From Clostridia bacterium (GTDB lineage Bacteria > Bacillota > Clostridia > Oscillospirales > Acutalibacteraceae), in assembly GCA_017435665.1 (NCBI GenBank), contig JAFSEP010000050.1:1-64000 (forward strand): DNA of 64,000 nt, in the 5' to 3' direction. Both the position numbers and the translations under genes were made by a program. Below are positions 24,288-33,316 of this stretch, in pieces. Positions within the stretch are counted from its first letter, which is position 1. The number at the start of each line of letters is the position of its first letter. The notes below the pieces were generated by a model. That model was given only the letters and a program-made list of their open reading frames with translations, was not told where the DNA came from and ran no database searches.

Positions 24288-27014
24288 TTATTCGTTACTT
24301 TCGTTCACATTATCAGCATAAGCCTTCATTTCAAGAAGCTGTGCCTTTGTAATGAGAACCTTTCTGGGCTTACTGCCCTCAGAGGGGCCGACAATTCCTG
24401 CATTTTCAAGCTGATCCATAACTCGGGCTGCTCTTGCATAGCCGAGTCTCAGTTTTCTCTGAAGGAGAGTTGTACTTGCCTGACCCAGCTCAACCACAAC
24501 CTCAATGGCTGCCTCGAGCATTTCGTCTCTTTCGTCGTCACCGTCATCCTCTGCGGCGGCGGAGCCCTTCTTCTTTTCGGCAGTTGCCTGTCTTTCTATC
24601 TCTTCCATAATTTCATCATCGTATACAGTTTCCGCCTGCTCCTTGATGAAATCAACAATCTTTATTATCTCGTCCTCAGACAGATATGCGCCCTGAATTC
24701 TCGTGGGCTTTGAGTTACCTACGGGATTATAGAGCATATCACCGTTACCCAGGAGCTTTTCGGCACCTATCATATCAAGGATTGTTCTTGAGTCAACCTG
24801 AGATGAAACCGAAAGGGAAATTCGGCTGGGAATATTTGCCTTGATGATACCCGTGATAACGTCAACAGAGGGTCTCTGTGTTGCAACAACAAGGTGCATA
24901 CCTGCCGCACGGGCCTTCTGTGCAAGTCGGCAGATAGAGTCTTCAACCTCCTTGGGTGAAATCATCATAAGGTCATTAAGCTCATCGATAAATATTACAA
25001 TCTGCGGCATAAATTTAAGATTCGGGTGATCCTTACAGTACTTATTGAAGCCGCCGATATCTCTTACACCGCACTCAGAAAATGCCTTGTATCTGTTTTC
25101 CATTTCGGTAACAGCCCATGCAAGGGCGCCTGCCGCCTTCCTTACGTTGGAAATAACGGGAACAAGAAGGTGCGGAATACCGTTATAAACGGAGAATTCA
25201 ACCTGCTTGGGGTCAATCATAAGAAGCTTGACCTCAGAGGGCGTTGCGTTATAGAGAATACTTGCAATCATACAGTTAAGGCAAACTGATTTACCAGAGC
25301 CTGTTGTACCTGCAATGAGCAGGTGAGGCATCTTTGCAAGGTCAGCGCAGGTAACGTTGCCCGTGATATCCTTACCGAGAGCTACGTTGAGCTTACTCTT
25401 TGCGTTCTGGAATTCAGAGGATGAAATAATCTCTCTGAGGGTAACCATTGACTTGTTCTTATTAGGAACCTCGATACCTACTGCAGATTTATTGGGAATG
25501 GGTGCTTCAATTCTTACACCCGAAGCCGCAAGGCTCAGTGCTATATCGTCAGACAGATTTGTAATCTTGCTGATTTTCACACCGGGAGCCGGCTGAAGCT
25601 CATATCTTGTAACCGAAGGTCCTCTGCTTACACCAACAAGCCCGGTTTCAACTCCGAAGCTCTTGAGGGTATCAACAAGCTTCTGTGAGGTAGCACGCAT
25701 TTCCGAGGTAAAATCATCCCCGCTGCTGAATTTCGGCTGATTAAGGCAGGTAATGGGCGGAAGCTGATACTGAACCTTCTTTTTCTTTGCATCCTTGAAG
25801 CTCTTTACGGATTCCATATTTTCCATCTGCTTATCGTTAGCTTCTCTGTTTGCCTTTTTAACTATTTCATCAGCCTCATCGTCAGCAAAGGTTATCTGCT
25901 CACCGTAGGCAAGCTCGTCCACTTCGTCCTCGGGCTTTTCCTTGGGATGAGTATAAGGATTGGGCTTTTCCTCCCGCTTTTCACGTATGTAGGGGTTTGT
26001 GAACTTAAAATTGGGATTTGTGGAAGAAGCAATCGGGTTACTGTTTTCCGCAAGGTCAACGGCTTCCTTTGAATCAAAGAGGTCGCTTTCTCCCGGTCTG
26101 ACCTCGGAATTTTCCTTAACGCTTCTGAAAATTTCGTCAACAGATTTCGGCTCAAAGGGAATATTAATATCCGTCTTATTTCCGATATTCTCCTCCTGAG
26201 CTCTCATTGCCTCGCTGATAATCTCAGCTTCCTTTTCTTTACGGAGCCTTTCTTCCTCAAGTCGGATGCGCTCCTCTTCCTTTGCCTGACGTCTGATTTC
26301 TCTCTGCTCATCGGATTTGTCTTTGATTTTCGAAAGAATTTCCTTGATAGATTTTCCGATAATGTTAAGAGTCAGACCCGTAAGAAGCATAACGTTAACA
26401 ACGGTGAATATTGACACGGTTGCAACTGCGGCTGTTTTGCCGAAGGCATGAAGGAACAGACCGCCTACCGCACTTCCGAGGATACCTCCCGTAAGATGTA
26501 TACCCTCCGAGCTTACATACCAGCCCACAGATGCAGCCTCTTTAAGCTGAAGCCACCATTCTGAAAATCCGCCTTCAGCAACTGTGTTTATGCATATATG
26601 AATTATGCCTGAAAACAGAGTCGTAAGTGAAAGGCTGAGATAGACAAAGCTTGCGGGACTTTTCGAAAATTTATTTGTTGCGGCAAGGATACCGAAAGCG
26701 AACATAAGAAAGGTAAACAGATAAAAACCGATACCGAACAGAGCAAAGAGTCCCCCTCTTATGCTTGCCCACACCTTTATTCCGGGAATAAGGGCAAAGC
26801 AGCAAAGAAGTATGCCTGTTGCGATAAAGCAGATTGCATAAAACTGCTGCTTTTCGGCATAGGTTTTCTTTATTTTGCTTTCGTTGCCTACGTATTTGAT
26901 TTCTTCAATAACAGACTGCTTATCCGTTTTTTTAGTAGTATTCTTTTTTGCCGGTGATTTACCCGAGGTGCTTTTCTTTTTTGCACCGGACGTTGTTTTC
27001 TTTTTCTCTGCCAT
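24288..27014 (-). CDS. ftsK: DNA translocase FtsK/SpoIIIE
   Basis: The 908-residue protein moves chromosomal DNA through closing septa in division and sporulation. A lysine-rich start is followed by about four membrane helices (residues ~56-215), a long charged linker, and the RecA-like motor with Walker A GTTGSGKS (569-576) and IFIDELNDLMM as Walker B. The C-terminal winged-helix gamma domain is RKLRLGYARAARVMDQLENAGIVGPSEGSKPRKVL, which reads the orienting DNA motifs. GGAGG precedes the ATG. It is second in the long operon that begins with the UppP-like gene. Confidence 0.95.
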   Translation of the reverse strand: MAEKKKTTSGAKKKSTSGKSPAKKNTTKKTDKQSVIEEIKYVGNESKIKKTYAEKQQFYAICFIATGILLCCFALIPGIKVWASIRGGLFALFGIGFYLFTFLMFAFGILAATNKFSKSPASFVYLSLSLTTLFSGIIHICINTVAEGGFSEWWLQLKEAASVGWYVSSEGIHLTGGILGSAVGGLFLHAFGKTAAVATVSIFTVVNVMLLTGLTLNIIGKSIKEILSKIKDKSDEQREIRRQAKEEERIRLEEERLRKEKEAEIISEAMRAQEENIGNKTDINIPFEPKSVDEIFRSVKENSEVRPGESDLFDSKEAVDLAENSNPIASSTNPNFKFTNPYIREKREEKPNPYTHPKEKPEDEVDELAYGEQITFADDEADEIVKKANREANDKQMENMESVKSFKDAKKKKVQYQLPPITCLNQPKFSSGDDFTSEMRATSQKLVDTLKSFGVETGLVGVSRGPSVTRYELQPAPGVKISKITNLSDDIALSLAASGVRIEAPIPNKSAVGIEVPNKNKSMVTLREIISSSEFQNAKSKLNVALGKDITGNVTCADLAKMPHLLIAGTTGSGKSVCLNCMIASILYNATPSEVKLLMIDPKQVEFSVYNGIPHLLVPVISNVRKAAGALAWAVTEMENRYKAFSECGVRDIGGFNKYCKDHPNLKFMPQIVIFIDELNDLMMISPKEVEDSICRLAQKARAAGMHLVVATQRPSVDVITGIIKANIPSRISLSVSSQVDSRTILDMIGAEKLLGNGDMLYNPVGNSKPTRIQGAYLSEDEIIKIVDFIKEQAETVYDDEIMEEIERQATAEKKKGSAAAEDDGDDERDEMLEAAIEVVVELGQASTTLLQRKLRLGYARAARVMDQLENAGIVGPSEGSKPRKVLITKAQLLEMKAYADNVNESNE

Positions 27015-27026
27015 TATTGCCTCCGA

Positions 27027-27887
27027 TTATACAAACATCTGAATAACTGCCGTTACCGTTACCGCCACACCGAAAATAAGGGTATAAACGCAGAACACGG
27101 TATAGGTTTTTTTGGTGAAATAATTCACGGTTGTGAGAACAACCAAAGAAAGCACAAGACTCACAATGAAGCCGACAATCGCTCCCGTAAGGTTTATTCC
27201 CTCAGCTGAAACTCCGTAATAAACAGCTCTGAAAAGGTTTACAAGAAGATATGAGGGAGCGAGATAGAGATATGTTTCCTTCAGTATATTCTTGACTCCG
27301 ATATCCGAAACAGCCGTTCTCGAGGCACCTATTCCCACATGAGAAAATCCGGGGAAAATGTATGCGGGAAGCTGGTAGATACCGAAGGTGATTGCATCCT
27401 TTGATGAGAGAAGATTCTTCTTTTTTCTCTTTTGGTTCATATACCAGAAGGAAATAAACATCAGTATTGCACAGAATATGCTTGCTATACCTACGAAGAT
27501 AAGGCTTCCTTCACTTAAAAAATATGTACTCACCGAACCGAAAAAGCTGCTCTTGCTTATGGGGATTATGAGAATTGCCAACGGAATAAGGGAAAGCACA
27601 ATATTCTTTCCCGCCGTTTTGTATGCCTGCTGCTTTTCATTTTCAATTTTAGTCTTTGACTTAAACATATTCCCCACAATATTTGAATGCATCCTGAAAA
27701 AGTAAAGATAGAGAGCCAGAGCTGTTCCGAGAGAGAACAATGAATAATAAAACGGAGTATTGAAATTCTCCTCAGTAAAGCCGAAAACCTCTTTCAGAAG
27801 GGAAAAATGAGCTAAAGACGAAACCGGCAGAACAGCTGTCAGACCGTGTACCGCCGAAAGAATTATAATCTTAATTGTTTCAAGCAT
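27027..27887 (-). CDS. UppP/BacA-like membrane protein lacking catalytic glutamates
   Basis: A 286-residue, ~8-helix membrane protein of the undecaprenyl-diphosphatase (BacA/UppP) family. ATG 27887 is chosen for its GAGG site nine bases upstream. The first family motif, normally VEGLTEFLPVSSTGH, is here VHGLTAVLPVSSLAH, so both catalytic glutamates (Glu17 and Glu21 of the E. coli enzyme) are replaced by His and Ala. The second motif PGxSRSG is here PGFSHVGIGASRTA. It is thus probably not a normal phosphatase. It heads the ftsK operon. Confidence 0.75.
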   Translation of the reverse strand: MLETIKIIILSAVHGLTAVLPVSSLAHFSLLKEVFGFTEENFNTPFYYSLFSLGTALALYLYFFRMHSNIVGNMFKSKTKIENEKQQAYKTAGKNIVLSLIPLAILIIPISKSSFFGSVSTYFLSEGSLIFVGIASIFCAILMFISFWYMNQKRKKKNLLSSKDAITFGIYQLPAYIFPGFSHVGIGASRTAVSDIGVKNILKETYLYLAPSYLLVNLFRAVYYGVSAEGINLTGAIVGFIVSLVLSLVVLTTVNYFTKKTYTVFCVYTLIFGVAVTVTAVIQMFV

Positions 27888-27989
27888 AATCAACATCCTC
27901 ACTTATATATTTTGCAAATACTTACCTATTATATATTTCATATAATTATATCATATTATTATAAATTCATCAACTGTTAGCATAAAATA

Positions 27990-28018
27990 TTGACAAAAAA
28001 ATTATTTTGATTTAAAAT
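27990..28018 (+). promoter_or_regulatory. Promoter of rex
   Basis: TTGACA (27990-27995), 17-bp spacer, TAAAAT (28013-28018), a near-consensus sigma-A promoter. Confidence 0.8.
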
Positions 28019-28023
28019 ATACT

Positions 28024-28042
28024 TTGTTAAAAACTTAAACAA
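28024..28042 (+). promoter_or_regulatory. Candidate Rex operator in the rex promoter
   Basis: TTGTTAA-AAAC-TTAAACAA (28024-28042) fits the Rex consensus TTGTTAANNNNTTAACAA except for one extra A in the right half. It covers the likely transcription start, so Rex probably represses its own gene. Confidence 0.65.
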
Positions 28043-28056
28043 CTAAGGAGCATATA

Positions 28057-28698
28057 ATGCAGAGTAAAAAGAACATTTCAATGTCTGTGATAAAGCGTCT
28101 GCCCAGATATTACAGATTTCTCGGCAATCTCGGAAAGAAGAATATTGAGCGCATATCCTCGCTTGAGCTTTCAAGACAGATGGGGCTTACCGCATCCCAG
28201 ATAAGACAGGACCTTAACTGCTTCGGCGGGTTCGGTCAGCAGGGCTACGGCTATAACGTAAAGATGCTTTACGAAGAAATCGGAGCAATTCTCGGCGTAA
28301 ACAACAAGAATAAAACAATACTTATCGGCACGGGCAATCTCGGTCAGGCTATCGCAAGGCATATGTCCTTTGAAATGCGTGGCTTTAACATTATCGGTAT
28401 TTTTGACAGAGAGGACTCTCTTGTCGGCACCGAGCTTAGAGGCCTCCGTGTTCAGTCAACGGACAGCCTTGAGAGCTTCTGCAAGGAGAACTCCCCTCTC
28501 GTTGCGGTTTTATGTGTACCGAACACGACGGAAACAGAGGAGCTTATTGACCTGCTCGTCGATTGCGGAATCAAGGCCTTCTGGAATTTCACACACATTG
28601 ACATCAAGGCAAAATATCCCGATGTATGCGTGGAAAACGTCCACCTTTCCGACAGCCTTATGACCTTGTGCTATCAGGTAAATATGCTTAAAAAATAA
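28057..28698 (+). CDS. rex: Redox-sensing transcriptional repressor Rex
   Basis: Rex binds DNA when NAD is abundant and lets go when NADH rises, turning on fermentation genes. The 213 residues have an N-terminal winged helix (VIKRLPRYYRFLGNL, SRQMGLTASQIRQDLNCFGGFGQQGYGYNV) and a Rossmann NAD(H) domain with GTGNLGQA (residues 91-98). The C-terminal swapped helix is present. AAGGAG precedes the ATG. It is a single-gene unit ending in a clear terminator. A near-consensus Rex site lies in its own promoter. Confidence 0.97.
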   Translation: MQSKKNISMSVIKRLPRYYRFLGNLGKKNIERISSLELSRQMGLTASQIRQDLNCFGGFGQQGYGYNVKMLYEEIGAILGVNNKNKTILIGTGNLGQAIARHMSFEMRGFNIIGIFDREDSLVGTELRGLRVQSTDSLESFCKENSPLVAVLCVPNTTETEELIDLLVDCGIKAFWNFTHIDIKAKYPDVCVENVHLSDSLMTLCYQVNMLKK

Positions 28699-28703
28699 AC
28701 TTC

Positions 28704-28738
28704 GGCGTCACTTCAACTCTCAGAAGTGACGCCTGTTT
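28704..28738. terminator. Bidirectional terminator between rex and lepB
   Basis: GGCGTCACTTC (28704-28714), 8-base loop, GAAGTGACGCC (28723-28733), then TGTTTTTT. A perfect 11-bp stem. Confidence 0.85.
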
Positions 28739-28744
28739 TTTCTT

Positions 28745-29428
28745 TTAATTCACTTTCCATTCTGACGGAGGAATCAGCTTAACTGATTTTGTTCCGTCAG
28801 ATCTTTTTACCGTCTGAATAATTTTATACTTAACCTGACCGAGAATATACTCTTCCCTGATAAGTCCGACCATCTCGCTTCGGCTGTCTGTTGAATTCTG
28901 TCTGTTATCGCCCATAACAAAAACGTAGCCCTCGGGAATTTCCATGGGATAATCCCAGCTGCTTGAGCCGATTGTGGGGTTATTGATATAGGGCTCGTCA
29001 AGAAGCTTTCCGTCAACGGTTACCTTGCCGTTTGACAAGTCAATATCTATGGTCTGGCCGCCCGTGGCAATAACTCTTTTTACAATAGGCTCATCGAAGG
29101 CATTCGGCTGTGTTACGATAACAACATCTCCGTATTCGATATTGTTATCAAAGGCCGTTACCGCAAGCCACTGTCCGTCGTAAAGTGTGGGCACCATTGA
29201 TGAACCCGAAACACCTACAAACCTGAAAATAAGGGTAAAAACAATGGCTATCGTCACCAGCGATGAAGCCATAACGGAAGCAAAATCAAATATGCTTGTC
29301 AGGATTTTTCTTCCGAAAGGCACTTTTTCTTTAGCTTCTTTTGCTTCAGTCTCATTTGCTGTCTGTGCAGCTTCGGGCTCAACAGAAGTTACTTCTGCCT
29401 GAGCTGAAAGATTCTTTTCATTTTCCAT
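28745..29428 (-). CDS. lepB: Signal peptidase I
   Basis: This membrane serine protease removes signal peptides from exported proteins. The 227-residue protein has a charged, Glu/Ala-rich cytosolic start (about 35 residues, longer than in Bacillus SipS), one membrane helix (~47-72), the catalytic Ser77 in SGSSMVPTL, the catalytic Lys117 in [12 protein letters not shown], and the [17 protein letters not shown] box. GGAG precedes the ATG. It lies downstream of rplS on the same strand, but a terminator separates the two. Confidence 0.95.
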   Translation of the reverse strand: MENEKNLSAQAEVTSVEPEAAQTANETEAKEAKEKVPFGRKILTSIFDFASVMASSLVTIAIVFTLIFRFVGVSGSSMVPTLYDGQWLAVTAFDNNIEYGDVVIVTQPNAFDEPIVKRVIATGGQTIDIDLSNGKVTVDGKLLDEPYINNPTIGSSSWDYPMEIPEGYVFVMGDNRQNSTDSRSEMVGLIREEYILGQVKYKIIQTVKRSDGTKSVKLIPPSEWKVN

Positions 29429-29544
29429 TTATCTCAACTCCGTATAAAACAATAAATAAATCATAACAGACTAATTATAAAACAATAAAAATTCCAATAT
29501 GTGAACAAATTGTGATTTAATGATTTATTTTCAATAAAAACAGA

Positions 29545-29580
29545 AAACAGAGTCGTTATGCCGGAGCACAGACTCTGTTT
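29545..29580 (-). terminator. Terminator downstream of rplS
   Basis: AAACAGAGTC (29545-29554), 16-base loop, GACTCTGTTT (29571-29580): a 10-bp stem. On the minus strand a T-rich tail (TCTGTTTTTATT) follows. Confidence 0.7.
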
Positions 29581-29595
29581 CGTTCTTTTTTCGGA

Positions 29596-29940
29596 TTAGC
29601 CAAGCTTTTCCTTAACCTTAGCTGCCTTACCAACTCTGTCACGAAGATAGTAGAGCTTGCTTCTGCGAACCTTACCGTAACGGATGTGTTCAACCTTAGC
29701 AACGTTGGGTGAGTGAACGGGGAATACTCTTTCAATACCTACACCGTAAGAAACACGGCGAACTGTGAATGTCTGAGAAATACCGCTGCCCTTGATAGCA
29801 ATGATTGTGCCTTCAAAAACCTGAATTCTTTCTCTTTCGCCTTCACGGATCTTTACGTGAACCTTAACGGTTTCACCAACCTGAATTGAAGGTGCTTCTG
29901 CCTTGAGACTTGCGTCTGAGATTAACTTGAGTGCGTCCAT
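29596..29940 (-). CDS. rplS: 50S ribosomal protein L19
   Basis: The 114 residues match L19: [46 protein letters not shown]-type start, [42 protein letters not shown] at the end. L19 sits at the 30S-50S interface. A strong AGGAGG lies before the ATG. The ~120-base leader before it probably regulates it. The common trmD-rplS linkage is absent. Confidence 0.97.
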   Translation of the reverse strand: MDALKLISDASLKAEAPSIQVGETVKVHVKIREGERERIQVFEGTIIAIKGSGISQTFTVRRVSYGVGIERVFPVHSPNVAKVEHIRYGKVRRSKLYYLRDRVGKAAKVKEKLG

Positions 29941-30060
29941 TTTTTATCCTCCTAAAATTGAAACGTTCTTAACGCTTACAGCGCCAGAGGACCGCTTGTT
30001 AAAATGTCTTGCCTTTCGGCCGGCATTAAAACCAGGTCGCATCACGACTGATACAAATGC
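29941..30060 (-). promoter_or_regulatory. rplS mRNA leader, likely L19-leader type
   Basis: A ~120-base structured leader runs from the promoter to the rplS ribosome site. It has small hairpins (GCC...GAAA...GGC near 30014-30030 and CGCT-GTA-AGCG near 29975-29985). Firmicutes often have an autoregulatory L19 leader at this place. Assignment is by position; I cannot align it to the Rfam model. Confidence 0.45.
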
Positions 30061-30066
30061 TTTGAT

Positions 30067-30095
30067 ATATTATCACAACTTATGAAAAAAAGCAA
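30067..30095 (-). promoter_or_regulatory. Promoter of rplS
   Basis: On the minus strand, TTGCTT (30095-30090), 17-bp spacer, TAATAT (30072-30067), with a second in-phase TGATAAT just before it. Confidence 0.5.
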
Positions 30096-30119
30096 GAGTT
30101 TTTTCAATATTTTTCCGAA

Positions 30120-30785
30120 TTATTTGAACTCCTTCATATTCTCAAGTAAAAGTCTGTTTCTCAGGATGTCAACAGCCATATTTTCACCGTAAATTTCAAT
30201 AATTTTATCACTGAAAAGTGACGGATTGATATTCGTTGTGCTTCCGGCAGGTAAAATAAGGTTTACAATAACATCAGTTTCCGTTTCCTTGACGTATGAG
30301 TGCCTTATATGCTCCTTGAGATTAATTTCCTTCATAACCTTATGCCTGCCCTTTTTGCCGAGCTTTTCGACGATAAGTCTGTCGGCAGCAAAAACATCAC
30401 TGAGGATTTTCAGCATTTTTGCTTTGTCGGGCACATCCTTAAAGGTTATATAAAAATCACCGTATGCAATATATTTCGGGTCGAACTTAGGTTCGGTAAT
30501 CTTTTTGACATCTATGCCCATCGGCATAACTTCTTTAAGGGCAGAAAGCATATCTTCATCGCTCATCTCCCCTTCTATGCGGATGTCAACGCTTTCACAT
30601 ACACTCTGCATACCCAGAGAGAGAGGCAGGGAAAACTGCATATAGGGATGAGGATTGAAGCCCTCGGTATACCACAGAGGTATTCTTGCTCTGCGGATAG
30701 CTCTTGTGAAGCAACGCATAAGGTCAAGATGTGAAATATATTTCGCCTCGCCCGTTTTATCAAACCATATTCTGACTAAGCGCAT
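30120..30785 (-). CDS. TIGR03936/DUF2344 family protein
   Basis: The 221 residues match the family named for its link to a radical SAM partner: it begins MRLVRIWFDKTGEAKYISHLDLMRCFTRAIRRARIPLWYTEGFNPHPYMQFSLPLSLGM-like, with the conserved SHLDLMR and FNPHP. The gene start overlaps the end of the radical SAM gene by 26 bases, and the pair is conserved in Clostridia, often near ribonuclease G and rplU. In some organisms the two are fused. Function is unknown; the fold recalls tRNA-modifying or RNA-binding proteins, an inference. GGAGG precedes ATG 30785. Confidence 0.9.
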   Translation of the reverse strand: MRLVRIWFDKTGEAKYISHLDLMRCFTRAIRRARIPLWYTEGFNPHPYMQFSLPLSLGMQSVCESVDIRIEGEMSDEDMLSALKEVMPMGIDVKKITEPKFDPKYIAYGDFYITFKDVPDKAKMLKILSDVFAADRLIVEKLGKKGRHKVMKEINLKEHIRHSYVKETETDVIVNLILPAGSTTNINPSLFSDKIIEIYGENMAVDILRNRLLLENMKEFK

Positions 30786-32616
30786 CGCACTTACCTCCGT
30801 TCAGCTTATTTGTTCCGCAGCCTGCGCACTTTATGCGGCAATGAGGTGTAGTTTCGCTTTTCCTTGCCTTTTCGCTTTCGTTAATAAGGAACTGCTTTCT
30901 TACACCGAAATCAAGATGATCCCACGGGAGAATTTCATCATATTCTCTCTTACGGTTTGCATAGAATTCCGGCTCCACAGAACAATTCCTGAATGCCTCA
31001 AGCCACGTCTCGAACTTAAACTGATCGTCCCAGCCGTCAAACTTACAGCCGTTTTTCCAAGCCTGCTCAATAACATTTCCCAAGCGTCTGTCTCCTCTTG
31101 CAAAAACAGCCTCCATAAAGCTGGTATCCACATGGTGATAGCTTACGCCTATCTTCTTTGACGGAACACAGCTTATGAGATAATTCTGCTTTTCAATAAC
31201 GGTTTCCATAGTATCCTGAGCATCCCATTGGAAAGGAGTGAAGGGCTTGGGAACAAAGGTGGAAACGCTTATGTTTACGTTGACACCCTTACCCTTGACT
31301 CTGTTTTCACATTTATAGTATTCATCAACAACCTTCTGTGCAAGAGCAGGAATTCCTGCCACATCCTCAAAGGTTTCCGTGGGTAAGCCGAGCATAAAAT
31401 AGAGCTTAACTGCAGTCCAGCCGCCCTCAAAGGACATTCTTGAGGTGTTTAGAACTTCTTCCTCGGTAACATTCTTATTTATAGCGTCCCTGAGCCTCTG
31501 GGTGCCTGCTTCGGGAGCAAAGGTGAGACCGCTTTTGCGCACTTTTTTCAGCTTTTCCATAAGCTCGTCCGAGAAATTATCAACACGCAGAGACGGAAGC
31601 GCCACGTTGATTTTTTCGTCGATTGTCCATGAAAGCATCTTATCAAGAAGCTCGGACAGATGTGTATAGTCGCTTGTGCTGAGTGATGAAAGGGAAATTT
31701 CATCATAGCCCGTAACATCACAGAGTATCTTCGCCTGACAGTTTATGGTATCGGGCTGCTTTTCTCTTATGGGGCGGTAGATGAAGCCTGCCTGACAGAA
31801 GCGGCAGCCTCTTATGCACCCTCTGAAAATTTCCTGAACAACCCTGTCGTGTACAACATCTATAAAGGGAACGATGAAGGTTTTCGGATAGTAAACCTTA
31901 TCAAGGTCGGATATAATTCTCTTGGTAACCTTTTCGGGAGCCCCTTCGGTAGCTGTGACCGATTTCAATGTAAAATCTTCGTTATATTCAACATCATAAA
32001 GCGAAGGTACATACACACCGCCTATACGGCTTGCACGGACAAGAAATTCCTTCTTGCTTGCTCCCGATTTCTTGCACTCTTTGAGCAAATCAAGAATTTC
32101 ATTATTAACCTCCTCGCCCTCTCCGAGAACAAAAAGATCAATGAAATCTGCCATAGGCTCGGGATTGCAGGCGCAGGGACCGCCTGCAAAAACAATTGGT
32201 GTAAGCGACGTTCTCTCACTTGCTCTTACGGGAATACCTGCAAGGTCGAGCATATTCAGCACATTGGTATAGCTCAGCTCATACTGCAAAGTGAAGCCTA
32301 AAATATCAAAATCCTTTATGCTGTCTCCGCTTTCAAGGGCAAACAGAGGAATATTATTCTTTCTCATCTGCTCTTCCATATCAACCCATGGTGCAAAAAC
32401 TCTTTCACACCAGCAATCTTCTCTTTCGTTTGCAATACTGTAAAGTATCTTCATACCCAGGTGAGACATACCGATTTCGTAGCTGTCGGGGAAGCAGAAT
32501 GCATATCTTAAATCAACGCTGTCCTTATCCTTGACAACGCTGTTAAGCTCTCCACCCGTATATCTTGCAGGCTTCTGCACAAGAGGCAGTACCTTTTCAA
32601 CATTCCTGTTTATCAT
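30760..32616 (-). CDS. TIGR03960 family B12-binding-domain radical SAM protein
   Basis: A 618-residue radical SAM enzyme. The N-terminal half holds a B12-binding-like domain (FCFPDSYEIGMSHLGMKILYSIANE...), and the iron-sulfur cluster site is CxxxCxxC in FRGCIRGCRFCQAGFIYRP. The C-terminal end has C-rich CRIKCAGCG. I start at ATG 32616, where GGAGG lies six bases before; the frame opens 25 codons earlier without support. Whether the cobalamin domain truly binds B12 cannot be seen: no DxHxxG is evident. It is coupled to the DUF2344 gene. Confidence 0.92.
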   Translation of the reverse strand: MINRNVEKVLPLVQKPARYTGGELNSVVKDKDSVDLRYAFCFPDSYEIGMSHLGMKILYSIANEREDCWCERVFAPWVDMEEQMRKNNIPLFALESGDSIKDFDILGFTLQYELSYTNVLNMLDLAGIPVRASERTSLTPIVFAGGPCACNPEPMADFIDLFVLGEGEEVNNEILDLLKECKKSGASKKEFLVRASRIGGVYVPSLYDVEYNEDFTLKSVTATEGAPEKVTKRIISDLDKVYYPKTFIVPFIDVVHDRVVQEIFRGCIRGCRFCQAGFIYRPIREKQPDTINCQAKILCDVTGYDEISLSSLSTSDYTHLSELLDKMLSWTIDEKINVALPSLRVDNFSDELMEKLKKVRKSGLTFAPEAGTQRLRDAINKNVTEEEVLNTSRMSFEGGWTAVKLYFMLGLPTETFEDVAGIPALAQKVVDEYYKCENRVKGKGVNVNISVSTFVPKPFTPFQWDAQDTMETVIEKQNYLISCVPSKKIGVSYHHVDTSFMEAVFARGDRRLGNVIEQAWKNGCKFDGWDDQFKFETWLEAFRNCSVEPEFYANRKREYDEILPWDHLDFGVRKQFLINESEKARKSETTPHCRIKCAGCGTNKLNGGKCDALSQNMV

Positions 32617-32698
32617 AATAAACCTCCGTTTTTTAACAAAGCTCAGATCGGGATTTCCGACCCGAAAAACCACTATTTGAAATGATATCATATTTCCG

Positions 32699-33316
32699 TC
32701 ATTTTTTCAATTCAATTATGTGATTTATTAAAATAAACATCATATATACAGTTGCTATTACAAAGCTGAGGTTTCCGCCGTTCATACGAAAAAGGAAGAA
32801 TACCGAAGAAATAAGCAGAAGCACGGTCACCAGAGAAGAGTATAATATTACTCTGTCCGCCCTTTCGGGTGTCATTTTTTTCATCAGGATATAATAAAGG
32901 GTCCTTGCTCCGTCAAGGGACTCCACGGGCAGCAGATTAAATATCCCCACAAGCAGATTGACTATGGCAATATTTCTTGCGAAAACTATGCCCGTATAAA
33001 CGTAAACCGAAAAAAACAGCAGACACAGAAGAGCATTAACGGCAACTCCCGCAATGCTGACTATGATTTCGTCCGTATAGGATGCGGTTGTGCTTTCATC
33101 CTTGTCAAGACGTATGCCTGCGGCGGTGAAGGTCAGCTGTTTAATTCCGTAGCCCAGCACCCACATTGCAAATATGTGCCCTGCTTCGTGAAGAAAAGAA
33201 GAAAAAAGCGAGATAAGCACTATCTCGCTATCTGAAACCAGTAATATAAATGTTATAAGCGCAAAAAAGCTGCCGCTGATGCACACCCGACAGTTTCCGA
33301 TTCTAAATTTGAGCAT
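32699..33316 (-). CDS. SpoIVFB-like M50 site-2 protease
   Basis: A 205-residue intramembrane metalloprotease with about five membrane helices. The zinc motif is HEAGH (His43, Glu44, His47) in a helix, and the third ligand lies in NLLPVESLDGART (Asp135). This small architecture matches SpoIVFB, which cleaves pro-sigma-K in the mother cell of sporulating cells, and the group B M50 family. It lacks a CBS or PDZ domain. A small membrane protein gene overlaps its start by 14 bases, in the position SpoIVFA takes in Bacillus. The sporulation role is inferred. Confidence 0.82.
   Translation of the reverse strand: MLKFRIGNCRVCISGSFFALITFILLVSDSEIVLISLFSSFLHEAGHIFAMWVLGYGIKQLTFTAAGIRLDKDESTTASYTDEIIVSIAGVAVNALLCLLFFSVYVYTGIVFARNIAIVNLLVGIFNLLPVESLDGARTLYYILMKKMTPERADRVILYSSLVTVLLLISSVFFLFRMNGGNLSFVIATVYMMFILINHIIELKK

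Noticed and set aside
30100-30118. Terminator from the A/T runs after the DUF2344 gene
   Set aside because: The pairing is only A-T with no stable stem.
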